From NCBI GenBank assembly GCA_028874795.1, contig JAPPHT010000056.1:203058-267057 (forward strand): a stretch of 64,000 nucleotides of DNA, given 5' to 3'. Position numbers and translations under genes: made by a program. The DNA comes from Chloroflexota bacterium. Lineage in GTDB: Bacteria > Chloroflexota > Dehalococcoidia > Lucifugimonadales > Australimonadaceae. Positions 44,333-52,917 of the stretch are shown here, in pieces (positions within the stretch are counted from its first letter, which is position 1; every line of letters starts with the position of its first letter). The notes beneath the pieces were generated by a model. The model searched no databases, had not been told where the DNA came from, and worked only from the letters and a program-made list of their open reading frames with translations.

Positions 44333-44533
44333 CTACTTAGCGTTGCCCGCAATCAGGGCGCGTACAGCTGGCGCGAGCTCCTTCGGAACAGTCATGACCG
44401 TCTCAGTGGAGTCCTCGAAGGCCGCTTCGCCCTCAGCGACTGCTTCGTCTTCACTGAGGGATTCGTAGTGCTGGAGCACACGCCGGACGCGTTCTTCATC
44501 CCACCCCGGCGGGAATTCTGTTTTCTTCTTCAT
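44333..44533 (-). CDS. Putative antitoxin paired with a DUF4258 toxin
   Basis: A 66-residue acidic protein (FPPGWDEERVRRVLQHYESLSEDEAVAEGEAAFED, then TVPKELAPAVRALIAG). Proteins of this form are regularly encoded next to DUF4258/BrnT-like genes. The start overlaps the upstream gene's stop by four bases. The toxin-first order is the reverse of the usual arrangement. A direct DNA-binding motif is not visible. Confidence 0.7.
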   Translation of the reverse strand: MKKKTEFPPGWDEERVRRVLQHYESLSEDEAVAEGEAAFEDSTETVMTVPKELAPAVRALIAGNAK

Positions 44534-44814
44534 TGCCCTCTCCTTCTCATACGCCGCCGGAATGCAGCAAGGGGTTTCCCACTTAGCTCGTACGCCGTGA
44601 TGACGAAGACGTAGTCCGGTTCGGGGTCAGGCACGTAGATTACCTGCAGGCAACGACCAGCGCGGGTCCGGCCGATCGCGATACGTACTCCGTCTCGTCC
44701 AGACCGATCTTCATCCGGCGACTCGAGAACATCCGCTACCTCATGCTCTTCGACTCCATGAGAAAGAATATGCAGGTCGTCGGTTTCTGGGTCAATATAG
44801 AACCTGGTATGCAA
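44530..44814 (-). CDS. DUF4258/BrnT-like toxin candidate
   Basis: A 94-residue basic-ended protein. HILSHGVEEHEVADVLESP, RIAIGRTRAGRCLQVIYVPD and YVFVITAYELSGKPLAAFRRR are the three conserved blocks of DUF4258-type proteins, which resemble BrnT ribonuclease toxins. The downstream 66-residue gene overlaps it and is the presumed antitoxin. No typical ribosome site precedes the ATG. Confidence 0.75.
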   Translation of the reverse strand: MHTRFYIDPETDDLHILSHGVEEHEVADVLESPDEDRSGRDGVRIAIGRTRAGRCLQVIYVPDPEPDYVFVITAYELSGKPLAAFRRRMRRRGQ

Positions 44815-44888
44815 GGCTGCGACCCCTGCCTATGATAAGACACCCTCAAACGTGCGCAACCTCAGCACCTTGGCACAGGACGAAGTCC

Positions 44889-45119
44889 ATGACGACCGTG
44901 AATGTTCGCGAAGCGAAAGCCCAGCTCTCCCGCCTGCTCGCACAGGTCGAAGCCGGCGAGGAAGTCACCATCGCCCGCAACGGCAAGCCTGTTGCGCGGC
45001 TTGTTGCGTGCAAACCCAAGCGCAAACCGCAGCCCGATGTGTTGAAAGGGATCATCAGCATCGACGAGCGTTTCTTCGAGCCGCTGCCCGAGGAGGAGTT
45101 GGAGCTCTGGGGCGTTTGA
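44889..45119 (+). CDS. Phd/YefM-family antitoxin
   Basis: A 76-residue antitoxin. MTTVNVREAKAQLSRLLAQVEAGEEVTIARNGKPVARLV is a clear Phd/YefM DNA-binding domain, with an acidic C-terminus (PLPEEELELWGV) for toxin neutralisation. The chosen ATG matches the family start; an upstream ATG adds 19 unrelated residues. The PIN toxin frame begins four bases after its stop. Confidence 0.92.
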   Translation: MTTVNVREAKAQLSRLLAQVEAGEEVTIARNGKPVARLVACKPKRKPQPDVLKGIISIDERFFEPLPEEELELWGV

Positions 45120-45122
45120 TCA

Positions 45123-45508
45123 TTGCGCCTCCTGCTCGACACCCACGCCTTCATCTGGTGGTACAGCGACAGTTCACGGCTGTCGTTGCCTGTGCATCGT
45201 CAAGTCCTTGATGAATCGAACGAAAAACTGATCAGCGCGGCCTCGGCATGGGAAATCGTAATCAAGCACCGCCTCGGCAAGCTGCTGGGCGCCGAAGCAC
45301 TGGCCCTTGACATCCCCGGAGCGATCGCCTTCCAAGGCTTCGAAGAACTGCCCGTGACCGTAGCAGAGGGCGTTCGGGCCGGGAACTCCCCGGCCCGCTC
45401 CGCGACCCGTTCGACCGCATGCTCATCGCGCAGGCGCTGGCACACGACCTCGTGGTCGTCTCGAACGAGACGCTCTTCGACCGCTACGGCGTGCGCCGCC
45501 TCTGGTAA
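45123..45508 (+). pseudogene. VapC-type PIN toxin with a frameshift
   Basis: The start (probably TTG) gives RLLLDTHAFIWWYSD with the first PIN aspartate, then SAASAWEIVIKHRLGKL. After VAEGVRAG the reading leaves frame. The expected PIN end (LPGPLRDPFDRMLIAQALAHDLVVVSNETLF ending RYGVRRLW) lies in the next frame and stops at 45508. One missing G in the GGG run near 45379-45381 accounts for it. With repair the protein would be about 128 residues and pair with the Phd antitoxin upstream. An unrepaired copy would leave an orphan antitoxin. Confidence 0.8.
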
Positions 45509-45518
45509 CGCGACTGCC

Positions 45519-46226
45519 TCAGCCTGCGAGGTGCTTCCCGAACCACGCAAGCGCGTCGGCCCACGCGGCCTCGGCGGCGTCCTGCACGTAGCGGTCCGCG
45601 TTCGTGTGGTTGTGGAACGCGTGCGGCGCGTTGGCGTACACCTTCATGTCGCAGGTCGTTCCGGCATCGTTCAGCGCCTTTGTGATGTCGTCGATGCCCG
45701 CGTTGATGCGCTCGTCCAGCTCGCCGTAGACGGCGTAGACCGCGCCCTTGATGTTCGGCACCTGCTCCAGCGGCGGGTTCGCGCCGTAGAACGGCACAGC
45801 GGCCGCGATATCCTCGCTCTCCGTGGCCACACGCCACGTGATGCCCCCGCCGAAGCAGAAGCCGATGATGCCGATGCGCGTCACGTCCGCCTGCGACTTC
45901 AGGTACGCGATCACCGCCTGCACGTCGCTGATGTGGCGTTCCCGCGGGATCTGACCCAGCATCGCGGGGATGTCCTCGATGCTCGCCGTCCCGCCGTCGC
46001 GCGACAGCAGGTCCGGCGCGACCGCGATGTAGCCGTTGCTCGCGAGTCCGTCCGCCACGTCGCGCAGGTAGGGCACCAAGCCGCGGTTCTCGTGGATGAC
46101 GATGACTGCCGGAGCGCTGCCGCCAGCCGCCGGCCTCGACTCGTACGCCGCCAGTTGCGCGTCGCCCGCGTCTATCGAGATGTCGCTTCCGTTGGGCTCA
46201 GGCCCGTCGATGAGTGGGTTCGCCAT
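45519..46226 (-). CDS. Dienelactone hydrolase family protein
   Basis: A 235-residue alpha/beta hydrolase. The nucleophile is Cys124 in GFCFGGG, and the triad is completed by Asp171 (GELDER) and His202 (APHAFHN). This Cys-Asp-His triad is typical of carboxymethylenebutenolidases, which open dienelactones in chlorocatechol and hydroxyquinol pathways. The oxyanion segment VIHENRGL is also present. It ends 10 bp from the convergent frameshifted VapC gene. Two more copies of this family occur in the window. Confidence 0.93.
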   Translation of the reverse strand: MANPLIDGPEPNGSDISIDAGDAQLAAYESRPAAGGSAPAVIVIHENRGLVPYLRDVADGLASNGYIAVAPDLLSRDGGTASIEDIPAMLGQIPRERHISDVQAVIAYLKSQADVTRIGIIGFCFGGGITWRVATESEDIAAAVPFYGANPPLEQVPNIKGAVYAVYGELDERINAGIDDITKALNDAGTTCDMKVYANAPHAFHNHTNADRYVQDAAEAAWADALAWFGKHLAG

Positions 46227-46376
46227 ACTCCCGTCCTCCTTTGGTTTCCCGCATTATAGGCAATCTCCAGGCGCGCAGAGGGACCGCGTCGATACCCGGA
46301 AATCGGACACGCGGCCATTGCTCGTTCGCATTCCGCCGTCCTAGACTCGCGCCAACCCACCGGGTCTGGAGGCCGC

Positions 46377-46658
46377 GTGAACATCAGACTGCCGTTTCCC
46401 CGCCGCAGCGTCGCCTCTCGCGGGCGCGCCATCTACATGGAGAAGATTCGCCCGCACGTCTACCCCCAGCAGATAGGCACGGTCATCATCATTGACGTCC
46501 GCAGCGGCGACTACGAGGTCAGTACAGGCCCGATGGACCAGGTCCCCGCTCTGGACAGACTACGCGAGCGCAGGCCCGACGCCCTCATCTGGCGGAAGCG
46601 CGTCGGCTATCAGACCGTCGCAGGTTTCGGCGGGCTCCGGGTGGACAAGGATGGTTAG
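46377..46658 (+). CDS. Small protein paired with a clan AA aspartic protease
   Basis: A protein of up to 93 residues, from a GTG after TGGAGG. The conserved-looking core is RGRAIYMEKIRPHVYPQQIGTVIIIDVRSGDYEVS, then LRERRPDALIWRKRVGYQTV. Proteins of this form are frequently encoded upstream of small retropepsin-like genes in cyanobacteria and Chloroflexota, as here, with overlapping ends. The function of the pair is not established; it behaves like a toxin-antitoxin-style unit in gene neighbourhoods. Confidence 0.7.
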   Translation: MNIRLPFPRRSVASRGRAIYMEKIRPHVYPQQIGTVIIIDVRSGDYEVSTGPMDQVPALDRLRERRPDALIWRKRVGYQTVAGFGGLRVDKDG

Positions 46659-47016
46659 CGGAGCAGTCAAAGGTCTCGTGCCCGTAGTCCCCGTAGCCAT
46701 CGTTGACGGAAGCGGCGTCCCGCAGCAGTTCCAGGCGGTCCTGGACACAGCCTTCATCGGAACCGTCAGCTTGCCGCACTCCTCCATCGAGCGGCTTGGT
46801 CTGACAGACCCGTCTACAGAGGCCGTAACCTTCGCAAACGGCGAGACGGAGGAGTGCAACATCTATCTGGCAACCGCAATTTGGGGCGGGGAACGCTATT
46901 CCGTCTCTGTCTACGAACTTGGGCCGGAACCGCTCATCGGCATGGAATTGCTCAACGGCTCGCACGTCAGCATGGACGTATACGAGGACGGCCCCATCAG
47001 CATCGAGCCGCTCTAG
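46651..47016 (+). CDS. Retropepsin-like (clan AA) aspartic protease-fold protein
   Basis: A 121-residue protein. VPVAIVDG, the active-site-like AVLDTAFIGTVSLP (DTA in place of the usual DTG) and GPEPLIGMELLNG are the three landmarks of the single-domain retropepsin fold, which works as a dimer. The Gly-to-Ala change beside the aspartate occurs in other active aspartic proteases, so activity is possible. The ATG overlaps the preceding small gene by eight bases. Confidence 0.8.
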   Translation: MVSGAVKGLVPVVPVAIVDGSGVPQQFQAVLDTAFIGTVSLPHSSIERLGLTDPSTEAVTFANGETEECNIYLATAIWGGERYSVSVYELGPEPLIGMELLNGSHVSMDVYEDGPISIEPL

Positions 47017-47025
47017 GCGGCCGGC

Positions 47026-47823
47026 TCACTCCAGCCGGACGTTCTTGCTGTAGTCGTACTCGGTCGAGATGTCGCTCGCGAAGTCCCAGGTGACGCGGCT
47101 CTTGTCCCAGCCGGCACCGAACGCTTCCTCGAAGAACGCGAGCATTTCGCGCCACGCGGCCGCGGTCTGCTCCGGGCGGTACCGGCCCGGCATCGTATCG
47201 TTGAACCAGCCGTGCGGCGCACCCGGATAGACGCGGATGCGGTAGCTCTTGTTCGCCCGCTCGAACGCGTCCCGCCACGCCCTCAGGCTGTCGATGGAGA
47301 TGATGTGGTCCGCCTCGCCGAACTGGCCCAGCACGGGACACTCAGTCGCGGCGATCAGCTCGCTCATCGGTACGGGCTGCTCCGGCGTGGCCTTCCAGTT
47401 CGGGCCGTCCACGCCGCCGTAGAGCGCAACGACCGCCGCGACGTCGTTCCGGTGCGCCGCGTACAGGACAGGCTGACGCCCGGTCTGGCAGACGCCGATG
47501 ATGCCGATGCTGTCGCCCCTGACGTAGTCCTGGCCCCGCAGGAAGCGGATGACCTCATCGAAGTCATCGATGACCTCGTCGTCCCGTATGTCGACGCGCG
47601 CCTCGCCGCGGGCAACGGCCTCGTGGTCACCGTCGTAGCGGTGGAACAGGTCGGGCGACACGCCAACGTAGCCCACGTCGGCGAGCCGTTCCGCCATGTC
47701 CTTCGGATGCTGGACGATGCCGTACCGCTCGTGCAGCCACATCACCGCAGGGCGCGGCTCGTCCGTATCGGGCCGCGCCACCCAGACGCTCATCCCACTC
47801 TCCAAGCGGTGCTCCTCCAGCAT
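47026..47823 (-). CDS. Dienelactone hydrolase family protein
   Basis: A 265-residue alpha/beta hydrolase. The nucleophile Cys112 is in GVCQTGR, the acid in FGEADHII and the histidine in APHGWFND. LHERYGIVQH is the oxyanion region. It is closely related to the copy at 52.9 kb, which shares the HERYG and APHGWF/GHGWF elements. A C-terminal extension of about 30 residues (KSRVTWDFASDISTEYDYS) is present in both. Likely a lactone or ester hydrolase in aromatic breakdown. Confidence 0.92.
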   Translation of the reverse strand: MLEEHRLESGMSVWVARPDTDEPRPAVMWLHERYGIVQHPKDMAERLADVGYVGVSPDLFHRYDGDHEAVARGEARVDIRDDEVIDDFDEVIRFLRGQDYVRGDSIGIIGVCQTGRQPVLYAAHRNDVAAVVALYGGVDGPNWKATPEQPVPMSELIAATECPVLGQFGEADHIISIDSLRAWRDAFERANKSYRIRVYPGAPHGWFNDTMPGRYRPEQTAAAWREMLAFFEEAFGAGWDKSRVTWDFASDISTEYDYSKNVRLE

Positions 47824-47854
47824 GTGCTCCTCCTCCTTGGCGCGAGCCGGTCAT

Positions 47855-48079
47855 TCAGGGCTTACAGTAGAAGCACTCGTGGATCCTCCGACCGGTCGAG
47901 GATCGGGCCTCTGCCTTGGTTGCGAACCCCACCCAGTTCGGGGACGCATCCGGTCTGACCTGTGAGCACGTGTCCCTGTGCAGGGTCACCATCGCCGGGT
48001 CCATCTTCAGCCAGTAGGCCTTACGCTCGGGCTCCGCTACGGACTGTCGCCGCCTTAACAGGTTGGACAAACGACACAT
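47855..48079 (-). CDS. Small cysteine-containing hypothetical protein (74 aa)
   Basis: A 74-residue protein with LKMDPAMVTLHRDTCSQV and WVGFATKAEARSSTGRRIHECFYC. The final Cys-x2-Cys and the earlier Cys could bind a metal. I do not recognise the family by name. It is sandwiched on the minus strand between a flavin monooxygenase gene and a dienelactone hydrolase gene, with a short 11-bp gap to the former, so it may be part of that transcription unit. Confidence 0.6.
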   Translation of the reverse strand: MCRLSNLLRRRQSVAEPERKAYWLKMDPAMVTLHRDTCSQVRPDASPNWVGFATKAEARSSTGRRIHECFYCKP

Positions 48080-48090
48080 GTCGTGCTCCT

Positions 48091-48978
48091 TTACAACCCT
48101 GCAACGAACTCCGCAAGCCGGTCTATCTGGTCGACGTCGGCGAGGCCCGGCTCCAGCACCAGCTCGTCGCAGCCGATCTCCTCGTAGGCGCGGACGGCCT
48201 CACGCAACGTCTTGAGCGTCGAGGGCACCTTCACTTCCATCGTCCGCGCGGCTTCGCCGCGGAATGCGTAGTAGGAGCGTATCGACTCGGCCGTACGCGC
48301 TGCCCCGTAGGCGCCCCATGCGCACGTGAGCCCGGCAACCAGCCTCGGCTTGCCCGGCTTGCCCGCCTCCCGCCATGCCGCTTCGACGACGCGGAAGTAG
48401 CTCATCACCTCCTGCGCCTGGTTGGACGGCGCGCTTCCGGCGCTCCCAGCTATGTAGCCGTCGCCAAGCCTGCCGGAGCGCCGCAGCGCGGCCTCCGACC
48501 GCCCGCCGATAAGCAACTGCGGCCCGTTCCGGTAGGCCGCCGGTGGGCCGATCGGGCCGACGTCTTCCTGCAGCGGGTCTCCCGCCCAGATACGCCGCAT
48601 AGCCGCTATCTGTTCCTCGAACCGCTTGCCGCGCGCCTTCATCTCCGCCTCGGCAGCCACGAAGTCGTCCGGGCGCGAACCGACGCCAAGTCCGAGGACG
48701 AACCGTCCTCCGGATATCGAATCGATGCTGGCGACCTGCTTCGCCATCAGCGCCGCGTTGCGCAGCGGCGCGATGAGCACGGTCGGCATCAGGCGGATAC
48801 GTTTCGTCACCGACGCCGCAGCCGCCATCGCGATCAGCACGTCGTGGTTGCCGTACACCAGCCGGTCTATCTGGGCAAGCGACGAGAACGGGCCCTCGTC
48901 CGCCCGCCTGGCCCACTCGACCAAGAGGTCACCCTTGTTCGAGGGGACCACCTTGGGGAACGCGATCCCTATCTCCAT
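48091..48978 (-). CDS. LLM-class flavin-dependent oxidoreductase (luciferase-like)
   Basis: A 295-residue bacterial-luciferase-fold enzyme using FMN or F420. Landmarks are MEIGIAFPKV at the N-terminus, TKRIRLMPTVLIAPLRN, GGRFVLGLGVGSRPDDF, the flavin-binding end PQLLIGGRSEAALRRSGRLGDGYI, and a helical C-terminus. Flavin monooxygenases of this fold are strongly multiplied in SAR202 genomes and are thought to oxidise recalcitrant organic matter. Substrate unknown. It probably forms one transcription unit with the small gene downstream. Confidence 0.9.
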   Translation of the reverse strand: MEIGIAFPKVVPSNKGDLLVEWARRADEGPFSSLAQIDRLVYGNHDVLIAMAAAASVTKRIRLMPTVLIAPLRNAALMAKQVASIDSISGGRFVLGLGVGSRPDDFVAAEAEMKARGKRFEEQIAAMRRIWAGDPLQEDVGPIGPPAAYRNGPQLLIGGRSEAALRRSGRLGDGYIAGSAGSAPSNQAQEVMSYFRVVEAAWREAGKPGKPRLVAGLTCAWGAYGAARTAESIRSYYAFRGEAARTMEVKVPSTLKTLREAVRAYEEIGCDELVLEPGLADVDQIDRLAEFVAGL

Positions 48979-48997
48979 GAACTCTCCTGCGGTGGGC

Positions 48998-49939
48998 TCA
49001 CTGCGGCCTGATCACGAACACCGGGCCCTCGCTGTGCCGGACGACGCGGTCCGTTACGCTGCCGAGCAGCAACCGCGCCACGCCTGCACGACCATGGGTT
49101 GCCATGGTGACCAGCTTGTCTCCCGCCTCTCCCACTTCATCGAGTATGACGCTGGCCGGATAGCCGGTGACGACGCTTCCCGTAACGTCCGCGACCCCCG
49201 CCGACTGCACTTCCTGCACCTTCCCCGACACGTAGCCCTGCGCCTCGATCTCCATCTCTCCGGCCAGGTCCTCGCTCCTCTGGACGGGAGCGTACTCAGT
49301 GAAGGCCTCGCCGTACGGGTTCAGCGACACGGCGCGCAGCACCGTCACGCCGACGCCCAGCGCCTTGGCCATCTCCACCGCGTGCGGCAGCGCCTGCTCG
49401 GACAGCTCGGAGCCGTCCAGGGTCAGCAGCACCCGGTTCACCGGATGAGCGCCCCCTTCCTGCGCGCGCGTGATCAGCATGGGATGCCTGCCGCTGCGCA
49501 CCATTTTGTCCGTTACGCTGCCCAGCAGCCACCTGCCGACACCCGAGCGCCCGTGCGTGGTCATCGCGATGAGCGTGCCGGCGTCCTTGTCCGCCTCCTC
49601 CAGGATGCAGTCCGCCGGGTCGCCGTCCTTCACGGCGGTCTCGACCGTCACGCCGTCCGACCTGATCGACGAGGCCATCTCCTCGAGGTAGGCCTCGGCG
49701 TCGCTGTTGATCCTGCTGAGCAGGTCCTCCCACTCCTCGGAAGAGGGCAACTCGCCACCGGCGTCGTGGGACTCGCGGAACGTCCTCATGCCGCCACGGA
49801 CCAGTTCGCCGGGATACGGGTTCATCACGCGCAGCAACAACACGGTCGCCCCGGTGGACCTCGCTACCATCTCAGCGTAAGGCAGCACCTGCGCCGCCAG
49901 GGCGGACCCGTCCAACGGGACCAGGACACACGAATACAT
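48998..49939 (-). CDS. Tandem universal stress protein
   Basis: A 313-residue protein with two universal-stress-protein domains. Each ends in the ATP-binding G-x2-G-x9-G-(S/T)-type motif: THGRSGVGRWLLGSVTDKM in the first and THGRAGVARLLLGSVTDRV in the second. Such two-domain forms sense or buffer stress and energy state. It is transcribed after the Rieske gene at 50.0 kb with a 55-bp gap and may be co-transcribed. Confidence 0.94.
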   Translation of the reverse strand: MYSCVLVPLDGSALAAQVLPYAEMVARSTGATVLLLRVMNPYPGELVRGGMRTFRESHDAGGELPSSEEWEDLLSRINSDAEAYLEEMASSIRSDGVTVETAVKDGDPADCILEEADKDAGTLIAMTTHGRSGVGRWLLGSVTDKMVRSGRHPMLITRAQEGGAHPVNRVLLTLDGSELSEQALPHAVEMAKALGVGVTVLRAVSLNPYGEAFTEYAPVQRSEDLAGEMEIEAQGYVSGKVQEVQSAGVADVTGSVVTGYPASVILDEVGEAGDKLVTMATHGRAGVARLLLGSVTDRVVRHSEGPVFVIRPQ

Positions 49940-49994
49940 GCAGACCCTCCTGCCTCTCTGCGAGTGATCTCTGTCGACGGGCCGAGGCGGGCCG

Positions 49995-51347
49995 TTACCC
50001 CTGCCCCACCAGCTTGCGCCGCTCGGCGGCGTCCTCGCCGCCCTTCACGCCGCGCTGGTTGAGGATGGGGCTGTACTTGCTCGCCATGCCCTGGCGCTCA
50101 TAGACGCTCGTGCCAGTACCCGTGCCGCCCAGGTCGTTCGGATTGATCTTCGCCGCAAGCTCGCGCGGGTACTCGGTGACCATCCCGTGATACCGGTTCT
50201 CCTCCGGTGTGCGGAACGTGTTCATCGGGTCGCCGCCGTCCTCGACGATCTTGATGTTGTCCTCCAGCATCTGGCGGAACATGATGATGCCCTTGTCGGA
50301 GCGGCCCAGGTGCTCGCCCGTGCGGTCGGCGATGTCGCCCTGCGTGATCCACGCTGCCACGTCCTGCGCGGAGTTGCTGTCCAGGATGACGTACTGCGGC
50401 TGATCGTTCTCGTCCAACTGGATGACGGGCGGCTCGAAGAACGGCACGTCTTCCGCTGCCTGCTCGGGGGTGTCGGCGTCCTTCGGGTGGCACATCACCC
50501 ACCAGTGCGCCGTGTTGTAGTCGTCTATCGGAACGCGGATCTGCACGGCCGGGCCGGTCATGCCCCACTTGTCGCGGTCGAACCCGTCTCCGCCCTGGCG
50601 CAGGTAGTACGGGAAGATGATCGGGTGACCCTCACGCCAGGAGGTGTCCTCTTCGGAGCCGCCCTCCATCACGCGGCGCTTGTAGATGCCGTACTCGTAC
50701 TCCGTGAACGCGATTTTCTCGTGGTGCCGGATGACCTTCCGGCGCTCCGGTTCGTCCCGCATCTCGGAGATGAAGTTGGACCAGTAGCCGTGCAGCCACT
50801 CCAGGTGCACCGGGTCCAGCGAGTTCTCCTGGCACTGCAGCCAGTTGCACGGCAGCATGGCATAGCCGATGTCGCGCAGGACGCCGGTCGCGGAGAAGAC
50901 GTCGTAGTTGGGGATGAGCGGCACGGGCGTGGGACCGAGGTAGGCGAACAGCAGTCCGGCCTTCTGCTCCACCGGGTACGCCTTCATCTGGATCTTGTCC
51001 TTGAACCGCGCCTCCGGGTCCTCCGTCTCCTCGTACGGCTGCTCGATGCACTGCCCCGTCTCGTCGTACAGCCAGCCGTGATACGGGCACCGCAGGCCGT
51101 GCTCCTCCGGGATGCCGTAGATCATATTCATGCGGCGGTGGGCGCAGTGCGGCTCCATGAGCCCGAAGGTGCCGGAGCGGTCCTTGTAGAGGATGAGGTC
51201 CTCGCCCAGCAGGCGCACCTTCATCGTCCACTTGTCGTTCATCTGGGAGACCGCGGCGATCGGATGCCAGTAGCGGCGCATCAGCTCGCCGGTTGGCGTG
51301 CCGGGGCCGACTCGGGTGTAGCGGTCGTTTGCTTCCTGGGTCAGCAT
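49995..51347 (-). CDS. Rieske oxygenase alpha subunit, phthalate 4,5-dioxygenase type
   Basis: A 450-residue oxygenase component. GPGTPTGELMRRYWHPI is at residues 14-30. The Rieske ligands are Cys68, His70, Cys87 and His90. The iron site is Asp178, His181 and His186 (ENSLDPVHLEWLH). It is the longest of the first subgroup, with about 30 extra C-terminal residues that are Arg/Lys/Glu-rich (NQRGVKGGEDAAERRKLVG). The first in-window Rieske gene is its closest relative, sharing the GIPEEHGLRC and IEQP elements. Another Rieske gene lies 75 bp upstream on the same strand. Confidence 0.95.
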   Translation of the reverse strand: MLTQEANDRYTRVGPGTPTGELMRRYWHPIAAVSQMNDKWTMKVRLLGEDLILYKDRSGTFGLMEPHCAHRRMNMIYGIPEEHGLRCPYHGWLYDETGQCIEQPYEETEDPEARFKDKIQMKAYPVEQKAGLLFAYLGPTPVPLIPNYDVFSATGVLRDIGYAMLPCNWLQCQENSLDPVHLEWLHGYWSNFISEMRDEPERRKVIRHHEKIAFTEYEYGIYKRRVMEGGSEEDTSWREGHPIIFPYYLRQGGDGFDRDKWGMTGPAVQIRVPIDDYNTAHWWVMCHPKDADTPEQAAEDVPFFEPPVIQLDENDQPQYVILDSNSAQDVAAWITQGDIADRTGEHLGRSDKGIIMFRQMLEDNIKIVEDGGDPMNTFRTPEENRYHGMVTEYPRELAAKINPNDLGGTGTGTSVYERQGMASKYSPILNQRGVKGGEDAAERRKLVGQG

Positions 51348-51422
51348 CGTTTCCTCCTTCTCGTGTCTGGGTCCTCGTCTCAGTTTCCGGGGCGAATCAT
51401 ACAGCCGTCCGCGTTTGCGCGG

Positions 51423-52790
51423 CTAGCGGCGGTACGAGGGCGAGCTCGGGAGCGTCCGCTCCTCGAACGCGCGCTCCACGTCGGCGAGCTTGCGGGGGAA
51501 CTCCGTGGTCCGGCAGTTGTGCCAGTCGGCCAATTCCGCCTCCCAGTCCGCGCCCGGCGGCAGGACCGTCGCGCACGAGCGCACGTTGTAGTACTCGGGG
51601 TTCTCGGACGCGGGAGGCGGCGTGCCGTCCTCGCGAAGCTGCGTCGCCGCACGCAGCAGCATGCGCCGCGCGCGGATGATGCTCACGTCCGTCGTCCCCA
51701 GGTGCTCGCGCGTCCTGTCCATGATCGGGCCCATGCTGTGGATAACCGCGGAGTCCTGCAGCCGCACGGTGGGGATGCCCGTCGCGTTGCGCTGCTTCGC
51801 CGTCGGGTCCATCAGGAAGTCGCTGTCCGGCGAGGCCTGGGGCCACCACTTCGAGAAGAAGCGCCCGTGCTGCTCCGGCTTCATGGGACCGACGCCGGGC
51901 ACGAGCGTCCCCGGCTCCTCCGGCAGCAGCGCGTGGGGCCTGCCGTTGCCCGGCATCTCGCCCGCCGGCTTCCACCACACGCCCATGTGCACGGTGTGGT
52001 AGTCGTCCACCGGCAAGTAGATCGACAGCGGCACGACGCCGTCCTGCGCCGGGAACATGCCGTAGATGGGGAAGATGAACTGCGTGGTGCGCCAGTAGAC
52101 GTTGCCGTCCAGCTCGTGGCGCTCCGCGCCGTAGGTGAACCCGTACGGCTTCTCCGAGATGTGGAAGAGCGCGCGCTGGTCGTTGTGATAGAGGCCGTAG
52201 CGGGGAGAGTCGTCCACGTTCAGCCGCCGGTGCAGGAAGTAGACGTGTGTCGAGTCCAGCTCGCCCTCCAGCGCCTGCATCCAGTTGCACTCGTACACGA
52301 TCTTCTGCGCGTGGCTCACGTTCTCCGGCGGTATCTGGCCCCACTCGAACAACGGGATGCCGGGCGGGTCCTCCTGGTTGGGGCCCATGTATATCCACGT
52401 GACCCCGCCGTAGTCCGCTCCCTTGTACGCCGTGATCTTCACCTTCTGCTTGAAGACGCTCTCCGCGGGCTCGTTCGGCATGTCCACGCACTGGCCGCCG
52501 GCGTCGAACTTCCAGCCGTGGTAGGCGCAGCGCAGACCCTCCTCCTCGGTGCGCCCGAAGTAGAGGCCCGCGCCCCGGTGCGGGCAGTTCGGCTGCGTGA
52601 ACGCAGGCGTCCCGTCCAGCGTGCGCCAGACGACGAGGTCCTCGCCCAGCACGCGAATGCGCTGCGGCTGTCCCTCCGGCTCGTACTCCCACGAGTAGCC
52701 GACCGGCAACCAGTATTGCCGCATCAGGTCGCCCATCGGGGTGCCGCGCCCCACGCGGCAGAGCAGGTCCGTGTTCTCAGCAGAGAGCAT
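51423..52790 (-). CDS. Rieske oxygenase alpha subunit, phthalate 4,5-dioxygenase type, divergent branch
   Basis: A 455-residue oxygenase component. GRGTPMGDLMRQYWLPV occupies residues 14-30. The Rieske ligands are Cys69, His71, Cys88 and His91, and the iron site is Asp179, His182 and His187 (EGELDSTHVYFLH). It groups with the 31.2-kb gene by its LYFGR-x-EEEGLRC and EG-x-(I/L)D context. The start is the ATG with AGGAGG upstream. It is followed by another Rieske gene of the other subgroup, so two different oxygenases may be co-expressed. Confidence 0.95.
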   Translation of the reverse strand: MLSAENTDLLCRVGRGTPMGDLMRQYWLPVGYSWEYEPEGQPQRIRVLGEDLVVWRTLDGTPAFTQPNCPHRGAGLYFGRTEEEGLRCAYHGWKFDAGGQCVDMPNEPAESVFKQKVKITAYKGADYGGVTWIYMGPNQEDPPGIPLFEWGQIPPENVSHAQKIVYECNWMQALEGELDSTHVYFLHRRLNVDDSPRYGLYHNDQRALFHISEKPYGFTYGAERHELDGNVYWRTTQFIFPIYGMFPAQDGVVPLSIYLPVDDYHTVHMGVWWKPAGEMPGNGRPHALLPEEPGTLVPGVGPMKPEQHGRFFSKWWPQASPDSDFLMDPTAKQRNATGIPTVRLQDSAVIHSMGPIMDRTREHLGTTDVSIIRARRMLLRAATQLREDGTPPPASENPEYYNVRSCATVLPPGADWEAELADWHNCRTTEFPRKLADVERAFEERTLPSSPSYRR

Positions 52791-52917
52791 GCCGTCCTCC
52801 TGTGACGCTGGATTCATCCTGCGAGCGTCAGCATACGCCATCGTTCAAGCCCACGCGATGCGCCGCATGCGCACTCTGGCGTATAGTCGCGGGAGACACC
52901 ACGCCCGGGGGGTGAGC

